Assembly (NCBI RefSeq): GCF_910592395.1
Contig: NC_088325.1
Span: 11,288,109-11,352,108, forward strand
Direction: 5' to 3'
Source of the DNA: Lineus longissimus
Taxonomy: Eukaryota; Nemertea; Pilidiophora; Heteronemertea; Lineidae
Length of the DNA stretch: 64,000 nucleotides
Below the pieces are notes generated by a model, which was given only the letters and a program-made list of their open reading frames with translations, made no database searches and was not told where the DNA came from. Each line of letters opens with the position of its first letter. Within the stretch, counting starts at the first letter, position 1. Shown here piece after piece: positions 11,201-20,450 of this stretch. The position numbers and the translations under genes were made by a program.

Positions 11201-11509
11201 GGTGCGGTGATGGATATTAAAGATGGAGAACTTGATAATGGGCTTGTATAAGAGTATTTTTTGCCACCTCAAGAGGCGTACACTAAGTTATTTTGGAGTT
11301 GTTGATATAGACCTAATGAGCCGCAAGCTCATCTGCTTTACTCCAATCAGTGAATTTGGTTTATTCCAATGTCCACGTAGATGTTTTTTTTATTAGCAAT
11401 CCAATGGATGGAACTTGCTCTATTCGTCAATATCTCATTATAATTTCTTGAAAAGTTAAATTAGTGTATATCTACCAATCACATGGACTGAAAGAGTGAA
11501 AAGCACAAA
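11201..11509. other. No feature recognised
   Basis: AT-rich anonymous spacer. Confidence 0.4.
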
Positions 11510-11850
11510 AGATTTTTGCCACTTGAAATAATTTTGTCCTATTGAAGTTGATTGCAAAAAAAATTGTTACAACTCTATTTCTTATTAAAGTGTGAACTTC
11601 ATTATGCCGAATAGATCTGAGCAACAGACTCAATTTCAAATTTACAACGCTGGGAATTTTGCCTCGCAGGAAAAGTAATGAATTTTGGGTCGATTGCGGA
11701 GGCATGTTAAGTAATTGTTCTACAATTGATAGTTGTTCAGTTCATTCCTAACAAATCACGAAAACATTCGAAGCTGATGAATGATGTAAAATTGCCCGAG
11801 GAATTTTCATGCGTTTTGTCGTAAAACTGAAGTAAACTTGAAATTGGATG
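11510..11850 (+). repeat. Duplication block 15, copy A
   Basis: Direct match to about 58940-59235. Shared runs include TGAAGTTGATTGCA, GTGTGAACTTCA, TCAATTTCAAATT, GGGTCGATTGCGG, TCTACAATTGA, AGTTGT, TTGATGAATGATG and GAACTGAAGT/AAACTGAAGT. Confidence 0.75.
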
Positions 11851-12084
11851 AAATTAAGGGATAATTTTGTTTTTGGTAATATCGTTTTGTGTTTGTGTTC
11901 CTTCTACTCTCATTGACTGTTTTATAGCATTTTCAAACCACGCCTTGTGTATATTATCCTTTTCAATTAACCGCACACATTTTTACACTTTAACCACAAT
12001 CCTTAAACCAGTCAGTAGACATCATGAGCTGCACAATCGGCTCTTCAATCTGAGCTTTTTTGACCGGTACCAATTTATACACCT
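11851..12084. other. No gene recognised
   Basis: Left part of a 113-codon plus frame (11867-12208) that runs antisense through the SINE-like piece downstream. It is therefore not a credible gene. Confidence 0.4.
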
Positions 12085-12212
12085 ATGTCACCTGAGTTTA
12101 TTAGACAAAGAGACTTACCTAAAGTCTCACATTGACTTTGGGGATGGAACCAAGGACCTCTTGACCACTAGTCGAATTTCCGACCCACTGGAGCACACCA
12201 GCTCCTAAGAAT
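12085..12212 (-). repeat. tRNA-derived SINE-like element
   Basis: On the minus strand a pol III A-box-like TGTGCTCCAGTGG (about 12187-12199) lies about 40 nt upstream of a B-box-like GGTTCCATCCC (about 12142-12152). The order and spacing resemble a tRNA gene. Between them is a diverged anticodon-arm-like stretch, and the tail runs on toward lower coordinates. The T-arm and A/B boxes are degenerate, so this is a SINE fragment or tRNA pseudogene rather than a working tRNA. Confidence 0.55.
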
Positions 12213-13039
12213 AGCACATTGGACAGTGATAATATATTTCAGATCTGTTGAAATGGCATTTCTGGCTCTCAAGCCAGATATTCCAGAGACTAAAATGCAT
12301 CCAGGATGCAATTCATTGCTCCCTTGACTTTGAAGCGAAATCAGTGACAAGGTGAATATTCAATGTGTCAGCCTCTCAACTTGGCAAATTAAAATTTTCT
12401 TGTAAATCGGATATCTATCGATGATCCTTCTGATCTAAAAATGGAGATGAACGAGGATGCAAAGTTGTGTCACTAAACTAGCATATAGATCCATTTTAAT
12501 GATATGGATGACTGACAGATGAAGGGGCAATAGTGAGAGGAGTGTGGTTAGCTAATTTACTGCTGTCAGTTTGTGATTGAAAAGAATGCAGGTCTTTGAT
12601 AGGCTGAGTTGAGAATTCTAAAACATCTGGGTTTAGAATAAACTGCACATTGCAGTGTAAATGCACAATGCGCCAATGAAGCTTCGTTTTGAATTCAGCA
12701 GTTTGGGCTAGGCAACCATAACCACTCGGTTTGGTGCAAAATATGGATGCATTTCAAAATCAGTTAGAAATGTGTTCATCCAATTCGTAGCTTTCGTACT
12801 GCCAATATCAGTGCATCTGCATGACACCTCAAACAGGGGTAGTAAGAGATATATGTTGGAGTTCTCCAATTGATGAGAACTCAGGATACGACCGACGTGT
12901 ATGGCACTAAGACACCATTAGTACGTTTCCTGACATTTTAGGGAGAGTACGTGTCACATTTAGATATGATTTTGTGTAAGACAGGGCAACTGGTTAATGT
13001 AGAAGGTAACTGCAGTCGGAATTCAGTCTTTAAATCGGA
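12213..13039. other. No feature recognised
   Basis: Anonymous non-coding sequence; no convincing frame, repeat or copy B match. Confidence 0.45.
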
Positions 13040-13330
13040 TTGGTGAAAAAGGAAAAATTACACTCGCAGTCTACAGCCATTAGCTGCAAAGACATCTCTC
13101 CGTGGCCAGATCAATATAGCGTCCAGCAAAAGTGTTGCTATAACTTCGCTTCATTAGTGCAGAGAACTCGATAAACCCGGTCATGTCAGAGAATGCCGCT
13201 TCACTGACTTAGGTTGGTAACGTGGAAAAAATCTGGTCATTTGGTTCCAAGTCCTGATATGAAGTCGATACTCCCATCTTGGAAATGCAAATATTCAATT
13301 GCTCTGGTTTAGGCAAAACAAATAGGGGTT
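13040..13330 (+). repeat. Duplication block 16, copy A
   Basis: Direct match to about 60520-60810 at an offset of 47488-47491. Shared runs include ATAACTTCGCTTCATTAG, GCAG..AACTCGATAAACC, CATGTC.GA, CGCTTCAC and AAAATCTGGTCATTTGGTTC. It contains a TCATTAG homeodomain-type word kept in both copies. Confidence 0.8.
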
Positions 13331-13599
13331 AGGTTCTGTCTCCAAGTGTAGACCTCTCGCCTGAAACAGGACACTTTGCAGATACCGGTATTGGAGAGAA
13401 ACGAGTTTGAAATGTAGCGTTCTATATCGCTAAATGAGCTATAACGTTGGTGAAAATTTTAGCTGACAAAATAGTACCAAGCCATTCAGATCATTCTGAA
13501 GTGGAGAGGCCATTTCAAAAAAGTTTTACCACTGTTTATAAATAATATCATTCCATATTACCCCGAGTCGTAAAAAGCAAGTTGATTGATGTATATGCT
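13331..13599. other. No feature recognised
   Basis: Spacer just left of the FB1 insertion. Sequence has drifted relative to copy B, but the distance between flanking blocks is preserved once FB1 is subtracted. Confidence 0.45.
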
Positions 13600-13608
13600 A
13601 CACTAAAC
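13600..13608 (+). repeat. FB1 left target-site duplication
   Basis: ACACTAAAC, identical to 14746-14754 immediately after the element. Confidence 0.9.
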
Positions 13609-13670
13609 GGGTGTCTATAAACCGAAGACCAAAGACCGAAGACCGAAGATCGAAGATGGAAGACCCCCCC

Positions 13671-14287
13671 CAAAACTATAAAACGAAGATCCCCCCAACT
13701 ATAAAAGGAAGACCCTAATGTCAACTATAAAACGAAGATCCCCCAACTATAAAAGGAAGACCCTGATGTCAACTATAAAACGAAGATCCCCCCAACTATA
13801 AAAGGAAGACCCTAATGTCAACTATAAAACGAAGATCCCCCCAACTATAAAAGGAAGACCCTGATGTCAACTATAAAACGAAGATCCCCCCCAACTATAA
13901 AAGGAAGACCCTAATGTCAACTATAAAACGAAGATCCCCCAATCTATAAAAGGAAGACCCTAATGCAAAAATAAAACGAAGATCCCCCCAACTATAAAAG
14001 GAAGACCCTGATGTCAACTATAAAACGAAGATCCCCCCATCTATAAAAGGAAGACCCTAATGTCAACTATAAAACGAAGATCCCCCCAACTATAAAAGGA
14101 AGACCCTGATGTCAACTATAAAACGAAGATCCCCCCAACTATAAAAGGAAGACCCTAATGTCAACTATAAAACGAAGATCCCCCAATCTATAAAAGGAAG
14201 ACCCTAATGTCAACTATAAAACGAAGATCCCCCCAACTAGAAAAGGAAGACCCTAATGTCAACTATAAAACGAAGATCCCCCCATCT
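13671..14287 (+). repeat. FB1 left-arm 49-bp tandem array
   Basis: About 13 occurrences of the AAAACGAAGATCC half-unit at roughly 48-50 bp spacing. Variants alternate CCCTAATGTC with CCCTGATGTC in a partly regular order, suggesting higher-order (about 98-bp) duplication. The C-run length varies from 5 to 7 between units. Confidence 0.9.
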
Positions 14288-14313
14288 AGTTGACATTAGG
14301 GTCTTCCTTTTAT

Positions 14314-14690
14314 AGATGGGGGGATCTTCGTTTTATAGTTGACATTAGGGTCTTCCTTTTATAGTTGGGGGGATCTTCGTTTTATAGTTGACATTAGGGT
14401 CTTCCTTTTATAGTTGGGGGATCTTCGTTTTATAGTTGACATTAGGGTCTTCCTTTTATAGATGGGGGGATCTTCGTTTTATAGTTGACATCAGGGTCTT
14501 CCTTTTATAGTTGGGGGGATCTTCGTTTTATAGTTGACATTAGGGTCTTCCTTTTCTAGTTGGGGGGATCTTCGTTTTATAGTTGACATCAGGGTCTTCC
14601 TTTTATAGTTGGGGGATCTTCCTTTTATAGTTGACATCAGGGTCTTCCTTTTATAGTTGGGGGGATCTTCGTTTTATAGTTTTGGGGGGG
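14314..14690 (-). repeat. FB1 right-arm 49-bp tandem array
   Basis: Inverted version of the left array, with about 8 units. One unit near 14615 reads GATCTTCCTTTTATAG instead of GATCTTCGTTTTATAG. The arms differ in unit number, so the array has expanded or contracted after inversion. Confidence 0.9.
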
Positions 14691-14745
14691 TCTTCCATCT
14701 TCGATCTTCGGTCTTCGGTCTTTGGTCTTCGGTTTATAGACACCC

Positions 14746-14754
14746 ACACTAAAC
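14746..14754 (+). repeat. FB1 right target-site duplication
   Basis: ACACTAAAC, the second copy of the 9-bp duplication. Confidence 0.9.
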
Positions 14755-15034
14755 GCGTTCGTCGTTGATTAGCGCTGTTGGTTTGCTAAGTGTGACATTA
14801 TTAGCTTGAGATCTGTTGGATTCCTTCTTCCTGGCTGAGAATATGGATAAACTTGGCCACTAACTCCTGGCGCCAAACTTAATGGGACACTTGTGCAAGA
14901 ATTGCTCACAAGACTAAGCATAGACGTATCTACAGTTAGTGGAAGTCATGTGGTTTATTGACATATGGGTGAGAAGATCAAATCTCCCAATAATTTCCTG
15001 GTTCTCTGCAACCAACTTGTCAATTTAGAGTGGC
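14755..15034. other. No feature recognised
   Basis: Spacer between FB1 and the next conserved island. It holds the start of an 80-codon plus frame (14965-15207) that continues through the island. Confidence 0.4.
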
Positions 15035-15160
15035 TGGTGAGATGCTTTATTGAATGGGCAAATCGAAAGTCATCTTATTTATTGCTTTCGGATGAACACA
15101 CGGCTGACTATTCATGGACGTTTTATATAACCAGGTATTGTACAGAATGCTCTGTAATAC
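15035..15160 (+). repeat. Duplication block 17, copy A (highly conserved island)
   Basis: 15041-15111 aligns without gaps to 61382-61452 with 5 mismatches in 71 columns counted by eye, far above most other blocks. Invariant runs include TTTATTGAATGGGCAAATCG and TTATTGCTTTCGGATGAACA. An open frame spans it in both copies (80 codons in A, about 53 in B), sharing RCFIEWANRKSS and LLLSDEHT. Over about 42 aligned codons the changes fall about 10:6:8 on positions 1:2:3, which gives no coding signature. A conserved non-coding element is more likely than an exon. Confidence 0.7.
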
Positions 15161-15464
15161 GTAGGAAGATGAGAAAGAACGTTGATACCTATTTAAAGAT
15201 GAGATAGAGGGGTACGTAACGGGCGCTGTGTGATGGTTATGTAAGCAGGCTCATAAACCAAACTAGGTGGGTTTAATCACACATCTCTTGTGACATTGGC
15301 CAGGTCGTTTTATTGTTTGTGATTCATTTATGTGATAACATTACGAGGGCAAGCAAAAAGAGCCAAACAAAGTTTGAAACATAACCCATTATTGAAAACG
15401 AACTTGTTTATTAGCTATTGCTAACAGTGTAGCATTCAGGACAAATCCTTGGCATTGTGAGCTC
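15161..15464. other. No feature recognised
   Basis: Anonymous spacer between two conserved islands. Confidence 0.4.
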
Positions 15465-15890
15465 ACGGGAATGGAGCATTTCATCCAATTTACAATTCAA
15501 TTCTACACACAAAATATTGTGGCTCAGTATCAAAATCTGGCAGCATGGCATTTCATGGGCCCATGACAATAACTTGCGCCAAATTCCCTGATAAAAAAAC
15601 TTACAAAGTTTGATTACAGTCTATCATGAGCTAATACCTCATGTCAGACAGGGTGTGCCTAGATTCACCAAGTTCTTGCGTGCGTCGCTATTTTCTATCC
15701 TCAATGACAAGAAGCTGTGACCTGATAATCGCTAGATCGGCGACTAGTATTAAAAGCTTGACAGATTCATTATGTTAGAATGTGATCAAAGTCTCGTGTC
15801 GCCAGGCTGATTAAGCTTTTGTTCTTGCTGTTGTTTTATTGTATGGAATACAAAGTAAGAATGTGGCTTTATTTATGTATGTAAGTTATT
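15465..15890 (+). promoter_or_regulatory. Duplication block 18, copy A: candidate conserved regulatory element
   Basis: Matches 62765-63215. The core 15717-15820 aligns gap-free to 63029-63130 with about 11 mismatches in some 104 columns. Invariant runs are AAAAGCTTGACAGATTCATT, GTGATCAAAGTCTC and TGTCGCCAG. GATCAAAG at 15784-15791 is the reverse complement of the TCF/LEF consensus CTTTGATC and is kept in copy B (63095-63102). A TTCATTATG homeodomain-type word is also kept. Enhancer activity is inferred, not shown. Confidence 0.6.
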
Positions 15891-17215
15891 GATGGAACTT
15901 GGGCCACTGTTTGTCAGCATATCAGCCTGATCATGCTCATGGACAAGTCAACACCATTTTTCTATTTCTTCTGTGTTTGAAATTTTTGAGATGCACGCTG
16001 GACGGTCAATCCGTTTTCGGTAACAACGTTGACTTTGTTAGAGTGTTTCAACACAGAGCGAGAGAGTCGTGTCTTTTGGCCGTTATTCCTCTCTATTCTT
16101 CATGAGGGAGCAAGTCTAAAGCACATGAGCTGAAGTCTGGTCCCCAGCTCTACATTCTCATCAAGCAGATTGTCGTTTTCTACATAATAAATCTTGTGTA
16201 CAAAAAGAACTCCTAGACTACAGGCAGACATCTTAATCTCAGCCTCATATAAGAATTATGTTGCGAAAAGTTTTACTTCTACATCTGCCCTGTCTGGTAA
16301 TAAATATATTTGCTCAGACAAACTCCGTTTCCTAATATCACACTAAATGCCTGATTCATGCCATCTTCAGACCAGTTAACGACACCATATTGCATCAACT
16401 TTATCAAATAAACTTTTTCAAAAGGTTATCGATTTTTCTTTCCTGGAACATGAGGTAGATGAACCATTAACAAAAGTTTTGTCTTGAAATGTTGGAGATA
16501 ATTTGGAAATTGATGCATTCTGATATAACCGGCGGGTCCCGAAACATGACTACTTGACCTTGCCGAAGGTAAAAAGCATCTAGAGTTGATTGAGCTGATC
16601 ACGTAAAACGCTGCGGTATGGCCCGAGTTATATTTTTTAAGCAATATCTGTGATGAGGTGTCATATTCTACAATCAGCACGATCACATGAGACGCTAAAG
16701 TAACTGAATCAAGCGACAATTTTTACTCTTTGTGTTCCTTTTAAATATATTCAGATTCATTGGGTCAGAATGTCCCTTCATACAGAGAAATGAGGAAATT
16801 GACAGCACTCCTTAGAAGTCTCCATCAAAGCATCTGATAAAGTGTCGGCCTTTCAGTCCACTTATATCAGGTCAGACATGTCATCTTGGGTTATTTGATC
16901 GAAGCCTTACCTCTTAGTCTTCGAATATCGACATGTAGCTCAAGATTGGGTAGCATACTGGTCCTAAGGCAAATCATTTAGAGCGATCCCTTTAATCAGT
17001 ATGTTATATCTGCTGGTCATTTCCCAGTTGGGGTATTGGCAGTTGGGTCAATACGTTTGTAAAATACTGCCACATACGGGTTGTGGAGATGATGGGCTCG
17101 ATCCAGATTCAACGGCTGAACCGGCACTTGCAAAAAGGCAGAACCACTTTACATTGGAAACGACTTGTATCGGCACAGAAATGAGCCCTCGCGAGCAGTT
17201 GGAACTATATCAGCC
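15891..17215. other. No gene recognised; right edge of copy A
   Basis: Homology to copy B fades after about 15890; whether it resumes cannot be judged because copy B runs near the end of the window. Frames of 68, 97 and 93 codons (15899-16105 plus, 16426-16719 minus, 17001-17282 plus) have no recognisable domain. The last one runs into the FB3 terminus. Confidence 0.45.
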
Positions 17216-17224
17216 CATCTTCTG
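17216..17224 (+). repeat. FB3 left target-site duplication
   Basis: CATCTTCTG, repeated at 18011-18019. Because GCCC also flanks both sides, the exact boundary is ambiguous by one or two bases (7-9 bp). Confidence 0.65.
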
Positions 17225-18010
17225 GGCTTATTATAAACCGCGAGATGCGGAATGCGAAATCGCGAGAAGCCAACCTCGGTGAGAGTACTATGCGCCGCAG
17301 GATGTATTGCAAACATGGAACCTGAAAAGGTGAACATTCATGAGACCGAGGCTGTAGTAGGGAGCTATCCTTGTTTTGATTGAAATAGACTCCGCTGTGC
17401 GATGTGTGGAATTTAACCTAATTAATAGCCTAGTTTCGCTGGTCAGACTATCCCGCGCTACCAGACGTTCACCAGTTGCATGCCCTGTGTTATCGGTCAA
17501 TCTTGTGTATGGTGACTTCTGCAGCCAGGCGTAACGTAAAAATAATCTTGATACATGCAGCATCCTGAATCTCGTGGTATTAAACTCACAGTATTTCTTG
17601 ATAGGTTGCAAAAACCTTCGTGGTCAAGATGAACATGCAGTTGCATGTAACCTTTGTATTGTCTTCGGCCCCACTATCATTGAATGGAGAAGTGGACAGC
17701 AGCGTTAGAAATGGTGATTGTCATGGTCCAGGGATCTTGTGGCAGAAAATGATGATGACACATCTCGCGATTTCTCGATTTCTCATCTCGCGGTTTATAA
17801 TAAGCCCCGTTATGATTGCATGCAGGCATGAAGTACATCTGAGTTGCACGTAACCTTTGTATTGTCTTCGGCCCTTCTAACGTTGAATGGAGAAGTGGAC
17901 AGCAGTGTTAGAAATGGTGATTGTCATTGTCCAGGTAAGTAGAAAATCTGGTGGCAGAAAATGATGATTACTCATCTCGCGATTTCTCATCTCACGGTTT
18001 ATAATACGCC
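17225..18010. mobile_element. FB3: second foldback-type element
   Basis: About 786 bp with inverted ends: left GGCTTATTATAAACCGCGAG, right the complement of GGCGTATTATAAACCGTGAG. The ends continue into degenerate GCGAGATG / GCGAAAT repeats. A 9-bp direct repeat flanks it. The subterminal TATAAACCG is the same as in FB1, at almost the same distance from the end, so I infer the same superfamily. The interior (17288-17640) has no transposase frame. The right arm is duplicated (see 17641-18010). Confidence 0.75.
17641..18010 (+). repeat. Duplicated right arm of FB3
   Basis: 17641-17808 and 17844-18010 are about 85-90% identical, sharing CCTTTGTATTGTCTTCGGCC, TTGAATGGAGAAGTGGACAG and GGTGATTGTCAT. 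Both end in a foldback terminus. The inner terminus (ending near 17808) matches the left end of FB3 perfectly over about 24 bases, while the outer one has drifted. Only the outer end is bounded by the target duplication. Confidence 0.85.
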
Positions 18011-18019
18011 CATCTTCTG
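18011..18019 (+). repeat. FB3 right target-site duplication
   Basis: CATCTTCTG, the partner of 17216-17224. Confidence 0.65.
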
Positions 18020-20450
18020 CACCCAATCTAGCCACTTTATTACAATTGGCCGCGAGAAATCTGTTCAGTTCATTTCAGGTGTTGTCAACAACTTCTATCT
18101 GCCGACGCATTGAGGTTGTATCCTTTTGGGTAGATTCCCTATTATTGAAATTCGTGTCCACTTCTTCCTAAATATGGCTTGACCTCACGTTATGTGCGGG
18201 TACGCTTGATTCACTTAGGGCAATCGCTGATGGTCCACTTAGGTCTTGTCCTGCGAATATAGGCAAATGGTAAAGTAGATGCTGATTTGGGGTGAATCGA
18301 ATTTGATTTGGCAAATGGGACTGGATGGTAAGGGGAAGTGCTGAGTAATGTACTGAAATGCTATTTGTCATGGTCTCAGCTTCAAGCCTTGCACTCCGAC
18401 TCTCTTTCTATATTCTGTCTTGTTTTGTGTGGTGTCAGTTAATGTTCGAAAGCTGTTATTTTTCCCTATACTTTGTTATCTTGACCTACAATACATGAGG
18501 TAGTTGTACTATACACCTGATATGCTAGTTGTTTTTATTGGCGAAATACCTTGCAATTTGCATCACCAAATCAAAACTGAAGTGATATGTACAATTGCCT
18601 GTTTGCGATTCCTGGTGGAAGAACACATTCTACTTTGTTTTCAGTTGAGTGGTGGATCAAGTCATTTGAAAATGTTTGATTCCTACTGTCTTGGAAGATT
18701 GGGAAAAGGCAAACATCACTTCAAAAGGCAACCACAAGGCAAATTGTGTCAATTTTGTAGCAGTGCTACACACTTTTCTCATCCTCAGCCAGGGCTCTGG
18801 TCAGTCCATCTGTGTGCCATTTATCTTCTTTTTTTTAAGATGATACCAAATTAATGGCCGTGTCGGCAGATCCTTTCGCTATCACTGGTAGCTTTAGGCA
18901 AGCTTTTTTGACTTTTTATTGGTAATTAATGGCATCACAAATCCTGGTCAATGTTTCCTTTGGAGATTGGTACATGGTGATGTTCATCGGTAATGATGTT
19001 ATTGATAGAGTAAAAGCTGGTGCAAAAAAAGTGATAAGACAAAAAAATTATGAAAAGATTGAAGATTATAAGTTTGACTTATCAAACTTTTAAACAAAAT
19101 ATGTTGATTTCCACTCTTTACAATTTGTGAATTACAGCTTCTGAGTATGTGACAGCTATTACCCAAGGCACAGGCAACAACAATAATTGCTTTCCTTTTT
19201 GTGCGACTACAACTGTTAATTGACTGTTTTGGTCTTGTCGAGAACCATTAATGGTTGCTGGAGGGTGCTAAGGGAAATGAGAAAGCCAATGGTCACTCGC
19301 CCAAGAATAAAAAGGTTAGTGTGCGCACTCCGTAGCATGTTAAAGCTTCTTCTGTTGGTTACGAAAGTTTCCTTGTAGTGGTCATTAATCCGCACTTTGT
19401 AGAAATGGTGAAAGTAAGTGTTACTTTGGAGGAGTACCTTCTTCCTCTCTTCTACCCTTCTCTAGTGTTCTGTTTTCATTGTTTTGATTTCGGAGGGTAA
19501 GAGGCTGCTGAATTTCTACTGCTCTTGAACCCCAACCCAACCTTTCAAGAAAGTCTCAGCGTGGGCAACTCTTGGAGGCTGTTTTCTTTCACTCGACTGT
19601 TGCGGCATCCTGAACCTCATGATCTATGAAGTGCTTCTTATCCCTCATTCTCCACTGATGGAACAAATGTGGGATGGAATTGTCTTTGGACTTCATAATG
19701 CCACCTACCAATGCCTACACAGATAAAAGTATAATTTTTTACCGACTTTCTTCTCCTCACATATTTTTAAGAGAATATATTATGTCTAGCCATCCCCTTC
19801 AAAATTCTACTTTTTGGATACCATTCATATCTTGCTTTCCTACTCCTGTCATTTCCCACCAGTTAATGATTGTGCATTAGAAATGGAAAATGTCAGGTAT
19901 TTTTATATTTTTATCATCGTATACTATGCAGGAATTCCTCCAGAACCCCCACAAGAATTCCTGTTATACGCCCACCGTTGATATGTCACATCAGAAAAGA
20001 CTATTATCATGTGTTTTATTGTCATCCCAGTTATGTCAGTGTGTGAAGCTTACCTCTGGGAATTTCCGATGTATCTAAATCTGCAGAATGCAAAGAATTT
20101 ACAGGAAGTTATTCATTGCCGCATCGCAGGGTCTTAAAACATCTGGTAGGTTTATCTCCAGTACTCAAAAATATTTAATTACTTAACTACTCGATCTGTT
20201 TAAGTGAGACTGGGCATTTTATTTCATCCGAACAGAAAATTGATTCCGTTAGAAGTAAGTGACACGGTACCATCAAATTCATATTACTATTTTCTTCGAT
20301 GTTATTGTATTTTAAGAGCTGGGGATTTATTTCGATATTCAAATCTTTCTTTTGTTTTATAACAGTACTTAAGAGTCTTATCTAAAAGTAAAAAGTGTAA
20401 AATATTTGAACGCTGGTAAATCAAGCAGATATGGAAATAACTGTTAAAAA
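18020..20450. other. No gene recognised
   Basis: Anonymous sequence between the two duplication copies. The longest frame is a 116-codon plus frame (18504-18854) with no motif I know. No repeats or homology to other parts of the window were seen. Confidence 0.45.

Larger units (their letters stand above)
13609..14745. mobile_element. FB1: foldback transposon made of minisatellite arms
   Basis: A 1,137-bp element with perfect inverted ends (GGGTGTCTATAAACCG and its complement) and an identical 9-bp target duplication. Next inside are short GAAGACC-type heptad repeats, then a tandem 49-bp unit built from two related halves, ACTATAAAACGAAGATCC and ACTATAAAAGGAAGACCC, the second followed by TAATGTC or TGATGTC. 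The left arm (13609-14287) has about 13 units and the right arm (14314-14745) about 8, separated by only 26 nt. There is no transposase, so it is non-autonomous. Architecture and 9-bp duplication fit Rehavkus-type Mutator-like elements or sea-urchin TU foldback elements; the family assignment is inference. Confidence 0.92.

Noticed and set aside
13620-14740. CRISPR array (regular repeats of about 49 bp)
   Set aside because: Repeats are contiguous without unique spacers and are inverted halfway; it is a transposon with target duplication in animal-like DNA.
18504-18854. 116-codon plus frame, and a similar 117-codon frame at 31059-31412
   Set aside because: No recognised motif, no homologue in the window, no splice or promoter context.
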